Assembly: GCA_029263015.1 (NCBI GenBank)
Contig: JAJCYI010000127.1
Span: 1 to 64,000, forward strand
Direction: 5' to 3'
DNA length: 64,000 nucleotides
Source of the DNA: Saprospiraceae bacterium
GTDB taxonomy: Bacteria > Bacteroidota > Bacteroidia > Chitinophagales > Saprospiraceae
The translations under genes and the position numbers were made by a program. The notes under the pieces are model-generated. The model was not told the origin of the DNA. It did not search any database and saw only the letters and a program-made list of their open reading frames with translations. Of this stretch, positions 35,342 through 43,270 are shown in pieces; the stretch's first letter is position 1; every line of letters begins with the position of its first letter.

Positions 35342-35400
35342 AGGGAGTAGGCAACAAATAACTTCGCAAAATTGGGTAGCTTATTTATTGCCTACTCCCT
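35342..35400. repeat. Inverted copy of the DUF523 gene end
   Basis: AGGGAGTAGGCAACAAATAA (35342-35361) pairs with TTATTTATTGCCTACTCCCT (35381-35400) over 20 positions with one mismatch and a 19-nt loop. The right arm is the coding end of the DUF523 gene (codons for KGVGNK and the stop), so the left arm is an inverted near-copy of a gene end placed just downstream of it. No U-run follows on the minus strand. Confidence 0.8.
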
Positions 35401-36016
35401 TCTCAAAATAGGATTTATACCAATCAATTTCATGGTGGTCTTTAGCGGATTCATTCACCACATGTTTTTCATCCAATTTTGAATATAAAATTTCCAAAGA
35501 TGCAAAATCCCGTTGGCTGATGACTTTGAACCCATTCCTCATCAACTGTGCGGCACAGACGCCCGCCCCGATTTGATATACCGGGTTTTCTGCAAACCGA
35601 TTTCCATCATAGATCACCTGACTGCCACATGCAGCACTTATGTCCATCATCACGGCCAGTTCTATGTCTTCCCTTCTTGCGATTGTCAGCATTTTTTCTG
35701 AGGCTTTGACAATCCCCTCCGTCCAATCTTCTCCTGATTCTGATAATAATTTGGCGTCCCCTTCCAGCACATCCAAACCTGTTCCCCCATGAATATCGCA
35801 CATTTCACGAGGAGTGCCAAAGGAATGTTCTTCTGGACAAAAAGTAGTGAGTTTTGCAGTTTTATATCCTGTCAGTTTTAATGCACTTGGATATTTGCCA
35901 TTGGCAGACCCGTCATAGCCACACATGATCCCGACAAGGCAAGCACTCAATAATATTCGGAGTGGATCTTCTTCGGTAGGTTTCCTTAAATTTTGAAGAT
36001 ATTTTTGGTCAGTCAT
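35381..36016 (-). CDS. DUF523 / TudS-like desulfidase family protein
   Basis: 211 residues. The N-terminal part has ILLSACLVGIMCGYDGSANG with cysteines at 26 and 32, and TTFCPEEHSFGTPREMCDIHGG follows. Later AACGSQVIYDG and GAGVCAAQLMRNGFKVIS complete the set of conserved cysteines typical of DUF523. Members of this family include the thiouracil desulfidase TudS, which uses a [4Fe-4S] cluster; most others are uncharacterised. Cluster binding by these cysteines is an inference. It stands between a VanX-like gene and a T9SS cargo gene without obvious functional link. Confidence 0.85.
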   Translation of the reverse strand: MTDQKYLQNLRKPTEEDPLRILLSACLVGIMCGYDGSANGKYPSALKLTGYKTAKLTTFCPEEHSFGTPREMCDIHGGTGLDVLEGDAKLLSESGEDWTEGIVKASEKMLTIARREDIELAVMMDISAACGSQVIYDGNRFAENPVYQIGAGVCAAQLMRNGFKVISQRDFASLEILYSKLDEKHVVNESAKDHHEIDWYKSYFEKGVGNK

Positions 36017-36030
36017 TCTGGTTTTTTAAA

Positions 36031-36060
36031 GTGTCGGACGCCTTCGGAGGCGTCCGACAC
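36031..36060 (-). terminator. GC-rich hairpin after the beta-helix T9SS gene
   Basis: GTGTCGGACGCCT (36031-36043) and AGGCGTCCGACAC (36048-36060) form a perfect 13-bp stem with a 4-nt loop. On the minus strand it is followed by TTTAAAAAAC, a weak U-tract, consistent with termination after the gene at 36070-38490. Confidence 0.7.
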
Positions 36061-36069
36061 CTGAGGACA

Positions 36070-38490
36070 TCACAAACGGATCAACCGCTCTGCCACGACC
36101 TGTTCCCCATTGGAAATAACCACCTGGTAAATACCTGTTCCGATGTTTTCGATTGGTAATTCAAAGCGGGATTCGCTCCCCGTTTTATTTACTTTCATTT
36201 CCAGTACCAATTGGCCTGACAAATTTGTCACCCGTACCTGCAATTCGCCTGTCCAATCATTGCGGAGCGAGGCCAGTGTAGTTGCGGCTTTTGCAGGGTT
36301 TGGTGAAATGGTCAACATGCCGTTATTTTCAATCAACGTTTCATTGACTCCTGTAATCTCCTGGTTTTCATATGCCCCAATATCTGGCAAGTTGATGCGC
36401 GGGTTGCCGAGTATGTCAAATTCAGGTGCACCAGCAGCGACTCCTCCATCAATACCAAGACTTGATGCTGTCAGGGCATAATTGAAATCATCGGGGTCTT
36501 CAAAGTCTGGTTCTTCGATATTGAAATCGGTTGGTTCGATCAGCATATCCTGCATCGTTTCATCATCGGAGATATTGCCACCATTGGAGACCAGCACAGG
36601 GGTTCCGCCTTCCACCGCATAATTGATCTCACCGTCCTGCCTGAAGATACTGTTTTGCACAGTCGTGGTGAGGGTAGCTGCATCCTCGCCCGTCCATTGG
36701 GCAATGCCCGAAGCCAAACTGCCGATATTATCAGCAATAGTCGTGTTCATTATATTGACATTTACATCGTTCCCGTCAGAAGCGTTGAGAGAAAGTGCGC
36801 CTCCTGTTCCGGAGCCATTGGCAAAATTCACGAAAAAGACCGAGCTGACAATAGATACATCGGCATTGACCATACTGATAGCCCCTCCTTGATTGGCAGA
36901 GGAATTGAAGGCAAAAAGACTATTTGTGACAGAGAGCGAACCTGGCCCAGGGCCATTTTCTACAGTACTAATTGCGCCACCAAAACCCTCTGCTTCATTT
37001 TGCCAAAATTCACAATTGTCCACTATAATACCATTGCTGCTATCGGTAGTCCCCGTAAAAATTGCACCGCCGCTCCCCGTACAACTATTGTTGAAAAAAC
37101 CTGAATTGCGCACCGTGAGCGAAGTCAAGTCATTTTGCAATGAAAGCACCCCGCCCGATGCACCTGTAGAACTGTTTTCGATAAAAGTGCAGTCCTCGAA
37201 AATAGCCACAGCCTGAAATCCTATATTGCAAGCACCTCCAAGGTTAGGGGTTGAATTGCCTTCGTATTCGCAATTCGTAATTGTATAGGTGCCTTCTCCA
37301 TAACAAGTGTGAGCGCCGCCCCATCCACCAGTCGATCCATCCTTAAAAGTGCAGTCAATGTAAACCACCTCATCGCCATCGGTATCGTTCCTGATGTGGC
37401 CACCAGAGCCAACAGAATTATTGTCTTTGAATGTGCAACCATCGAGGGTATAGCTGCCATTGTTGTTGCGCATGGCGCCGCCGGCATTATCTGTATTCGA
37501 GTTGTCCATAAAGGTGCAATTGGTCAACACAAAATTTTCAGCACCTTCGGTGTTCATCAAGTCTTCCCCATTGTAAAATAAAGCTCCCGCGTTTAAAGCC
37601 TGATTGTTTTTAAAAACAGTATTGGAAATGGTCACATTGGTGCTGGCGAAGTTCCACAAAGCACCACCAGGGCCGGTTGTATTAATATTGAATTCAAAGG
37701 TGCAGTCGTCTATCGCCACGTCATCCGAACTACTCACAAAAAAAGCACCCCTCACCGTCTGGTTATTGGTAAATGAACACCCCGACATATTAAACCCACT
37801 TGCCCCCAGAACAAAGACACCTGCACTTTGTGCCGAGGTGGAATTACGGGTAAATGTACTGTTGGCAACCTCAGAACCGCTCGCAGCATTGGGAATAAAT
37901 ATACATGCCCCTGATCTGCTGAAGTTGCCAGAGAAGTTGCATTGGCTGACCGAGACTGGACTCTCCGCGTAAATGCCGCCGCCATGCCAAAAATAGTCAT
38001 CCATCGTATTATCATCACTGGTATGTCCTCCTTTGATGGAAAAACCATCAACGATAACATCCATAAGGCCAGCCCCTACTGCAATCACATGCACCGTATT
38101 GTCACCTTTGTTTGTCGTGAATTCATCAATGATATCATCATCATTCAGGTCACCCGAAAGAATGGTGACATTCGTAGCAGGATCACGTTGAGAAAGAATG
38201 GTTTCTGTTCCATTGAACCCACCATACATGGCAATATTGGAATTGATAGCAAAAACCGAGAGGTTGTCAGGAGTGATGCCACCGGGGTTATAAGTCCCCG
38301 CTGCAATCCAGATTTCACCAGAAGCAGCATTGGCCAGGGCTTTTTCAACAGACTCGTATGCGTTGGCCCAGGAAGTGCCGTCACTATTGCCCGATGCATC
38401 GGACTTGACATACACTTGGGCATTCATGCTAAATGCAAGCATCCCAAAAGCCAATAAGAATGAAAGACGGTTGGAGTAAATTTTTTCCAT
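36070..38490 (-). CDS. Secreted beta-helix protein with T9SS C-terminal sorting domain
   Basis: 806 residues. Sec signal peptide at 1-25 (LSFLLAFGMLAFSMNAQ). The opening VYVKSDASGNSDGTSWANAY is the common start of right-handed parallel beta-helix surface proteins, followed by many repeats of the type CTFxNNxxxGxGGAI from about 150 to 600. The last 80 residues form a Por secretion-system type A sorting domain: LTISPNPAKAATTLASL, then VRVTNLSGQLVLEMKV, and the end GIYQVVISNGEQVVAERLIRL in outline. It is exported by the type IX system to the cell surface. Ligand or substrate is unknown; beta-helix proteins often act on polysaccharides or adhere. Confidence 0.9.
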   Translation of the reverse strand: MEKIYSNRLSFLLAFGMLAFSMNAQVYVKSDASGNSDGTSWANAYESVEKALANAASGEIWIAAGTYNPGGITPDNLSVFAINSNIAMYGGFNGTETILSQRDPATNVTILSGDLNDDDIIDEFTTNKGDNTVHVIAVGAGLMDVIVDGFSIKGGHTSDDNTMDDYFWHGGGIYAESPVSVSQCNFSGNFSRSGACIFIPNAASGSEVANSTFTRNSTSAQSAGVFVLGASGFNMSGCSFTNNQTVRGAFFVSSSDDVAIDDCTFEFNINTTGPGGALWNFASTNVTISNTVFKNNQALNAGALFYNGEDLMNTEGAENFVLTNCTFMDNSNTDNAGGAMRNNNGSYTLDGCTFKDNNSVGSGGHIRNDTDGDEVVYIDCTFKDGSTGGWGGAHTCYGEGTYTITNCEYEGNSTPNLGGACNIGFQAVAIFEDCTFIENSSTGASGGVLSLQNDLTSLTVRNSGFFNNSCTGSGGAIFTGTTDSSNGIIVDNCEFWQNEAEGFGGAISTVENGPGPGSLSVTNSLFAFNSSANQGGAISMVNADVSIVSSVFFVNFANGSGTGGALSLNASDGNDVNVNIMNTTIADNIGSLASGIAQWTGEDAATLTTTVQNSIFRQDGEINYAVEGGTPVLVSNGGNISDDETMQDMLIEPTDFNIEEPDFEDPDDFNYALTASSLGIDGGVAAGAPEFDILGNPRINLPDIGAYENQEITGVNETLIENNGMLTISPNPAKAATTLASLRNDWTGELQVRVTNLSGQLVLEMKVNKTGSESRFELPIENIGTGIYQVVISNGEQVVAERLIRL

Positions 38491-38661
38491 GATTTTTGTT
38501 TTTTATGAGAAAAGAAAAATTATGGAAACAAGGTAAGGAAAAAAAATTATCTGATTGTCAAGCGCCAAGCAGTTCTTCGGGAATAAGAGAAACTGGCAGT
38601 GTTTAAGAAGGCTTTGGATTGGAATTGAAAAATATTATTCTGAACCTTATGAAGTATTTTT

Positions 38662-39750
38662 CTACACTTGCTCCGGCCCTTCTCCGACCCAATCTTGAAT
38701 ATATTTTCCATCCTCACAAAGCGGCACCAGTTCATCTACAACAAAAGGCTGCACCAGATGCACCACATCTTCAGGGTACAGTACATGGAGGTTCGGGCCA
38801 GCGTCGAGGGTGAAAAAGACTGGGTGCTTCGTATCCGCCCGATATTCTTTCAGCCTTTCGATCATTGTCAGTGTAGATGGTTTCAACAAAATATAAGAAG
38901 GATTGCTGCTCATCATCAGGCCATGCAGGGTGAGGGCTTCGTTTTCGGTTATTTTACCAAACTCCTCCAAATCGCCACGGCGCATGGCATCGAGCAAACG
39001 GAGAAGTTTCCGTTTGGCGTCGGTATAGCGGGCATCGGCAAACGGATTGCCCTCCATCAGGCTGTGCCCCGCCCTGCTGCTGACAGGTTTTTCGGCAGAA
39101 CTGGCTATTAAAATATCATCGTGAAAAGTTTTGAAAATTTCGTGGATGTGGTCTTCCATCGCTATAGCATAAAGGTCGGAAGCACCTTCCACCTCGCCTG
39201 TTTGCCCCCACAAAGCAGCGGTCGGAAAAATGGAGCGACAGGCACTCCCCGATCCCAAACGGGCCACATAAGATGCCTTTTTATCAAAAGCATCATCCTC
39301 GGACAGCGTACCAAAAAGTTCTTCTTCGAGCGAGCAAAGGCACAGGGCCAGCGCACTCATTGCGGAAGCGGAAGAGGCAATCCCCGCTGAGTGCGGAAAG
39401 GAATTTCCCGTGCGGACGGTCAAGTCCAATTGTCGCAAAAAAGGAAATATTTCAGAGACACTTTCCAAATGTTTCAACACCTTCGCCCGGAACGCCTCGT
39501 TCTCTTCTTGGTGAAAAAAGAATTCCAACGAAATGTTCTTGTCACCACTTTCTTTTGGGCGGTATTCCAACATGGTATCGGTAAAGGAAGAATTCAGTGT
39601 CAGGCTCACGGAGGGGTTGCGGGGCAATTGCACACCATGTTTCCCCCAATATTTTAGGATGGCAATGTTGGAGGGGCTGCGCCAGGTGATACTATCGGGT
39701 TCGACATCCTGCGAGGTAATGACGAGGTTTGGGTTTTTGTAATCAAGCAT
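38662..39750 (-). CDS. mvaD: Diphosphomevalonate decarboxylase
   Basis: 362 residues from ATG at 39750; the frame is open to 39807 but the extra residues do not resemble the family. Conserved GHMP features in order: ITWRSPSNIAILKYWGKHG (substrate-binding lysines), NPSVSLTLNSS, and the ATP loop NSFPHSAGIASSASAMSALA (P-x3-G-L/I-A-S-S-A-S type), then FTLDAGPNLHVLYP near the end with the catalytic aspartate. It makes isopentenyl diphosphate from mevalonate diphosphate. This implies a mevalonate route to isoprenoids, which some Bacteroidota lineages use. A TACCTTTG promoter motif lies 24 bp upstream of the start. Confidence 0.92.
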   Translation of the reverse strand: MLDYKNPNLVITSQDVEPDSITWRSPSNIAILKYWGKHGVQLPRNPSVSLTLNSSFTDTMLEYRPKESGDKNISLEFFFHQEENEAFRAKVLKHLESVSEIFPFLRQLDLTVRTGNSFPHSAGIASSASAMSALALCLCSLEEELFGTLSEDDAFDKKASYVARLGSGSACRSIFPTAALWGQTGEVEGASDLYAIAMEDHIHEIFKTFHDDILIASSAEKPVSSRAGHSLMEGNPFADARYTDAKRKLLRLLDAMRRGDLEEFGKITENEALTLHGLMMSSNPSYILLKPSTLTMIERLKEYRADTKHPVFFTLDAGPNLHVLYPEDVVHLVQPFVVDELVPLCEDGKYIQDWVGEGPEQV

Positions 39751-39774
39751 GTTATGTGGTTGAGTTTTGAGCGC

Positions 39775-39782
39775 CAAAGGTA
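39775..39782 (-). promoter_or_regulatory. TAnnTTTG promoter element of mvaD
   Basis: TACCTTTG on the minus strand, ending 24 bp before the mvaD ATG at 39750. It matches the -7 box of Bacteroidota promoters. No clear TTG at the expected upstream spacing was found. The same octamer stands before uppS and before the WecA-like gene at 57097. Confidence 0.5.
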
Positions 39783-39795
39783 AGTAACGATGCAA

Positions 39796-39924
39796 ACTAC
39801 TGGACATTAGATATTTAGACGATAGACATTAGACGGTGTTAGGTATATAAATACCTGATTTTTAGAAATTTATATGTTCAAAATAGTCTAACATCTAATT
39901 GTCTATCGTCTAATGTCCAGTAGT
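39796..39924. repeat. 129-nt stutter palindrome between tolC-like gene and mvaD
   Basis: The 16-mer ACTACTGGACATTAGA (39796-39811) has a perfect inverted copy at 39909-39924, and TTAGACGATAGAC (39815-39827) one at 39901-39913. The left arm repeats the words GACATTAGA and TTAGAC more often than the right arm. A small nested hairpin AGGTATATAAATACCT (39841-39856) sits in the middle. The word GACATTAGA is shared with the palindrome at 23762-23839. Confidence 0.85.
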
Positions 39925-39948
39925 CCGGTGACGATCAAAGAACAACTT

Positions 39949-41262
39949 CTATAACCCATTCCCCAACGCTACATACATCCGATACTGCGCTTGATTATAA
40001 GCCGTCACTGCCTGTAAATAATCCAATTGTGCCTGCATGTACATTTCCTGCGCCTGCAAAATTTCAAAAGGACGGGCGGTACCAAGTTGCTGCCGTTGAA
40101 CACTTTGCTGGTAAGCCTCCCCAGCCAATTCACTGCCCTCTTGGGCAATGGTCATTTGCTCGGAAGTTGCTTCCATCACCCATTTGGCAGCAGCCAGTTC
40201 TTCATTGATCTGGTTCTTGAACTGCTCTGCCTCGAACTGTTGGATATGAAGTTGGGTGTCGATTTTTTTATAAGGCCCTTTATGCTCGGACAGGACCAAT
40301 TCGAGGGGTACTCGCCACAGCACAGCGGCGTTGATTTCTGCAGTTGGGCGTTGCGGTGAGAAGATGTCGCCAAAGGAAGCGCCAAACACGCCGAGACTCA
40401 GTTCAGGCAGTGCCATGCTTTTCCTCAAACCTTCTTTTTCCGTTTCCAATGCCTGTCTCGATAGCGCCATGTATTTCATTTCGGGCCGCTGGGAATATGC
40501 ATCTGACAAGTCAGTAAAGACTTCATTTTCCGAGACTAATGTTAACGGAGCAACAACCGTTTCAGTGCTCACCAATCGAGTAGTTGGCGGCAGGTTCAAC
40601 AAACCGATAAGGCGGGCCATTTTTTCTGCCACTTCCTTTTTGGCGTTCAGGCGCTCCACTTGCAGGTGTTTGATATTGCTTTTGGCCAGCAACCAGTCGG
40701 ATTGAAATCCGATGCCTGCTTGCACTTGTATCTCCAATTGCTGGGCAATTGTGTCGGCCTGATCGATGAGTAGGCCGTAAGTTCCGATCTGCAATTGTGC
40801 TCCAAGAAAGTCATAATAGGCTTCGATGATTTCGAGCAGCACCTCGTTCTTGGTAGCCTCCTGCTGAAATTGGATGGCTTTCGCACGGATGTCCGCCACC
40901 TTTGCACCGTAAATGCCTTCGCCTAATTTCCAATACCCACTTGCGCCAAGGCCCGCCCATATATTTTGGCGGTCAACGCCTGTAAAAATACGCCCGTCAC
41001 TGTTCATGGCCGCACCCCAGCGTTGGTGCGCTGTGACACCTGCGTACAGCTCGGGCAACCACCAACTATTGGCTTCGGTCAGTTCGGCGAGAGCGAGTTC
41101 TTTTTGTAACTCGTATTTTTTAATGGTAAGGTTGTTCGCTCCACCCATTTCGAGGACGGTTTTCAGGTCAATAGGGAGGGGTTGTAGTTGGGCATTGGTT
41201 TTGGAAATAAAAATGAAAAATGAAATAAAAATGAAAACAGCCCACTTATAATATGAAGCCAT
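39949..41262 (-). CDS. TolC-like outer-membrane efflux protein
   Basis: 437 residues from ATG at 41262, which gives a clean signal peptide (MASYYKWAVFIFISFFIFIS, cleaved near TNAQ). The longer frame to 41346 overlaps the HlyD gene and translates repeat words. Two OEP repeats are visible: LKTVLEMGGANNLTIKKYEL with a long helix at about 30-75, and a second helix pair at 240-430 with EILQAQEMYMQAQLDYLQAV near the C terminus. Trimeric barrel-plus-helix channel for the efflux system encoded by the two genes upstream (HlyD-like adaptor and RND pump). Confidence 0.88.
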   Translation of the reverse strand: MASYYKWAVFIFISFFIFISKTNAQLQPLPIDLKTVLEMGGANNLTIKKYELQKELALAELTEANSWWLPELYAGVTAHQRWGAAMNSDGRIFTGVDRQNIWAGLGASGYWKLGEGIYGAKVADIRAKAIQFQQEATKNEVLLEIIEAYYDFLGAQLQIGTYGLLIDQADTIAQQLEIQVQAGIGFQSDWLLAKSNIKHLQVERLNAKKEVAEKMARLIGLLNLPPTTRLVSTETVVAPLTLVSENEVFTDLSDAYSQRPEMKYMALSRQALETEKEGLRKSMALPELSLGVFGASFGDIFSPQRPTAEINAAVLWRVPLELVLSEHKGPYKKIDTQLHIQQFEAEQFKNQINEELAAAKWVMEATSEQMTIAQEGSELAGEAYQQSVQRQQLGTARPFEILQAQEMYMQAQLDYLQAVTAYNQAQYRMYVALGNGL

Positions 41263-41346
41263 GTCAAAATTTAAATATTTGATACAAATAGGAAATGAAT
41301 AATCACGGGTTGCTTTTTGTATTTTTATTTTCATTTCAATTTTCAT
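41208..41346. repeat. AATGAAA word repeats in inverted arrangement at the HlyD/TolC junction
   Basis: AAATAAAAATGAAAAATGAA and further copies lie at about 41208-41238, inside the TolC signal-peptide coding region. Complementary words TTTTTATTTTCATTTC and TTTTCATTT lie at about 41320-41346, overlapping the HlyD stop codon. Both arms consist of reiterated ATGAAAAT-like words, so the two junction regions can pair. Part of the TolC signal peptide (FIFISFFIFIS) is a by-product of this repeat. Confidence 0.6.
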
Positions 41347-42460
41347 TTAAAACTGCCTCTACTTTCTGGCCGGGTTTGATCAAACTTTTACCCTGTACCA
41401 CCACTTTCGACTGCGCGGTAATGTCAGCATTTAATACTTCGAAATAATCTTTATTTGTCAAGCCCTTCTGCAAAGGCACGCGTTCCACTATTCCGTCTTC
41501 ATTTACGACATACAGAAAAAAGTCCTTTTGAAAAATAACCTGCGCCGTGGCGGGCAATGAAAGCACATCTGGGCGACTTCCGAGGCCGAGCAATACTTTG
41601 GCATACATGCCGGGCTTCAGTTTTCCGTTTGGGTTTTGCAGGTCAATTTCCACATCCATGGTTTTACTGGCTGGATCGAGGGCGTTGGAAACGCGGCTCA
41701 TTTTAGCGTTGATGGATCCACCTGGCAACTCAGGAAATGTCACATTGGCGGTCATGCCCACCTGGATTCCTCCAATATCCGCCTCTGGCATGGGGATGAC
41801 AAGACGCAATGGATTAGTCTGCTGTATTTCGATCAACGGCATGGCATCAGAGTCGGAAAGACCGCTCTGCACCAAGGTGCCTTCATCTGAATACCGCTTG
41901 GTTACTCTGCCGCTGAATGGAGCTTTCACAGTAAGGTATTGAATGCGGTCTTTTAAAAATTTTAAATCTGCTTCGGCGAGGCGGAAAGCTGCTTCGGCAT
42001 CTTCCAATAATTGAATGGTGGTGAGCGCAGGGGTTTTTTCCTGGATGGATTTCAACCGCTCATAAGTTTTGCGCTTGGCCTCTAAATCTACTACCAAGCG
42101 TTCCTCCCGGTTGGTCAGGTCTGGGTTTTCGAGCACAGCAACGGTCTCGCCTTTTTTTGCATAATCACCGATGTCTTTGTACATCTTTTTCAAATAACCA
42201 CTTTCCATGGCGTGGAGCATGACCTTGCGGTTGGCCCTCGTCGTGCCGGTGATGGTGATCTCCGCTTTGAACGATTGGGGCTGCGGGTTAACCACCTCAA
42301 CGGTTGGCGTATGGGTGACGGTCTCGGTTTTATTAACCGATTTGTTTTCTGCGGGTTTTTCTTTTTTGCAGGCGGTGAGGTTTATTAATGCAAAAAATAA
42401 AAAAGGTGATAAAATTAATGACCTTTTTATTCGATTTTTATTTCTAAACAATTGACTCAT
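41336..42460 (-). CDS. RND efflux periplasmic adaptor (HlyD/MFP family)
   Basis: 374 residues. Lipoprotein-type signal peptide LSPFLFFALINLTAC with Cys at about 31. The barrel-sandwich hybrid has ITGTTRANRKVMLHAMESGY and IGDYAKKGETVAVLENPDL, a helical hairpin of about 50 residues with ERLKSIQEKTPALTTIQLLE, then VKAPFSGRVTKRYSDEGTLV. The beta-barrel and membrane-proximal parts end with PGQKVEAVLNEN. It bridges the RND pump and the TolC-like channel. The efflux genes are collinear except that the transposase gene and its palindromes lie between this gene and the pump. Confidence 0.9.
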   Translation of the reverse strand: MSQLFRNKNRIKRSLILSPFLFFALINLTACKKEKPAENKSVNKTETVTHTPTVEVVNPQPQSFKAEITITGTTRANRKVMLHAMESGYLKKMYKDIGDYAKKGETVAVLENPDLTNREERLVVDLEAKRKTYERLKSIQEKTPALTTIQLLEDAEAAFRLAEADLKFLKDRIQYLTVKAPFSGRVTKRYSDEGTLVQSGLSDSDAMPLIEIQQTNPLRLVIPMPEADIGGIQVGMTANVTFPELPGGSINAKMSRVSNALDPASKTMDVEIDLQNPNGKLKPGMYAKVLLGLGSRPDVLSLPATAQVIFQKDFFLYVVNEDGIVERVPLQKGLTNKDYFEVLNADITAQSKVVVQGKSLIKPGQKVEAVLNEN

Positions 42461-42520
42461 TATTTATTTGTTTTCGTTTATCAATCTAATGATTGCAATG
42501 TCGTCCGTTGGTTTTAGCCT

Positions 42521-42538
42521 ACGTCCCGTTAGGGACGT
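42521..42538. repeat. REP-like palindrome, left flank copy 1
   Basis: ACGTCCCGTTAGGGACGT, a perfect 7-bp stem with a 4-nt loop, followed on the plus strand by the tail AACGT. The tail points toward the transposase gene. Confidence 0.8.
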
Positions 42539-42575
42539 AACGTCGGTAACAATTAATGCTCCACCCTTTATTCTC

Positions 42576-42588
42576 GTCCCGTAGGGAC
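42576..42588. repeat. REP-like palindrome, left flank copy 2
   Basis: GTCCCGTAGGGAC with a 3-nt loop and a following CCAACGT tail, 55 bp from copy 1 and same orientation. It lies 20 bp from the stop of the transposase gene. Confidence 0.75.
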
Positions 42589-42608
42589 CCAACGTAAAAC
42601 AACTTCAT

Positions 42609-43070
42609 TTATACCAATGGCTTAAAAACATACCGCTCGTCATATTCCACTTCAAATGCATTCAACATCTCCTCATACTCTTCCAGAAATGTCTTTTTTT
42701 TATGATGCTTTTCCTGCTCTTGGATATACTTGATAACTTGTGGAACTTGTGAACGGCTGTATGAAAAAGCCCCATAACCCAATTGCCAATTGAATCGGCA
42801 CTTCACCAATCCGTTTTCTTTTATCCAATTTGTACTGTCTTCTTTTACTTGCTGCATCAATTTAGATAAAGATTGTGCTGGCCGCATCCCAAAGAGCATG
42901 TGGACATGATCGTACATCCCATTGATCTGCAACATTTTGTGATCATAGTTTTGGACGATGCCCGTGATATATCGGAACAAATCTGGCCTCCATTCTCTGT
43001 CCAATACGGCGTCTCGGTATTTGGGTGCAAAGACAGCGTGGATGTGGATTTGGGTGTAAGTATTCGCCAT
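42609..43070 (-). CDS. RAYT / IS200-like Y1 transposase
   Basis: 153 residues, full length for the Y1 HUH family. The HUH motif is DHVHMLF (His55, His57), and the candidate catalytic tyrosine is Tyr115 in QVIKYIQEQEKHH, with the Gln/His environment typical of these enzymes. FNWQLGYGAFSYSRSQV between them is also conserved. No IS200/IS605 ends or accessory TnpB gene are seen; instead four GTCCC palindromes flank the gene, two per side, with tails pointing inward. That is the arrangement of REP-associated tyrosine transposases. It sits inside the efflux gene set, same strand. Confidence 0.88.
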   Translation of the reverse strand: MANTYTQIHIHAVFAPKYRDAVLDREWRPDLFRYITGIVQNYDHKMLQINGMYDHVHMLFGMRPAQSLSKLMQQVKEDSTNWIKENGLVKCRFNWQLGYGAFSYSRSQVPQVIKYIQEQEKHHKKKTFLEEYEEMLNAFEVEYDERYVFKPLV

Positions 43071-43108
43071 AATTTGGTTAGTTTTCAGGTTAAATAATTT
43101 TCACGTTG

Positions 43109-43124
43109 CGTCCCTATCGGGACG
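43109..43124. repeat. REP-like palindrome, right flank copy 1
   Basis: CGTCCCTATCGGGACG, 6-bp stem and 4-nt loop. Read on the minus strand it is followed by the tail CAACGT, pointing toward the transposase gene, so it is inverted relative to the left-flank copies. Confidence 0.8.
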
Positions 43125-43160
43125 GGAATTGAGTTTGCAATTTATTGACTACCAATGTTC

Positions 43161-43176
43161 CGTCCCTAATGGGACG
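43161..43176. repeat. REP-like palindrome, right flank copy 2
   Basis: CGTCCCTAATGGGACG, 6-bp stem and 4-nt loop, with a GAACATTG tail on the minus strand. It is 52 bp from right copy 1 and in the same orientation. Confidence 0.8.
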
Positions 43177-43270
43177 GGAGCAAGAGGTTTTACTCTCCTA
43201 ATATGGATAAACTTTCAATGGTGAAGATATGGCTATCAAACCTCAAATAACAGAGTAATCAGAAGGGGAA

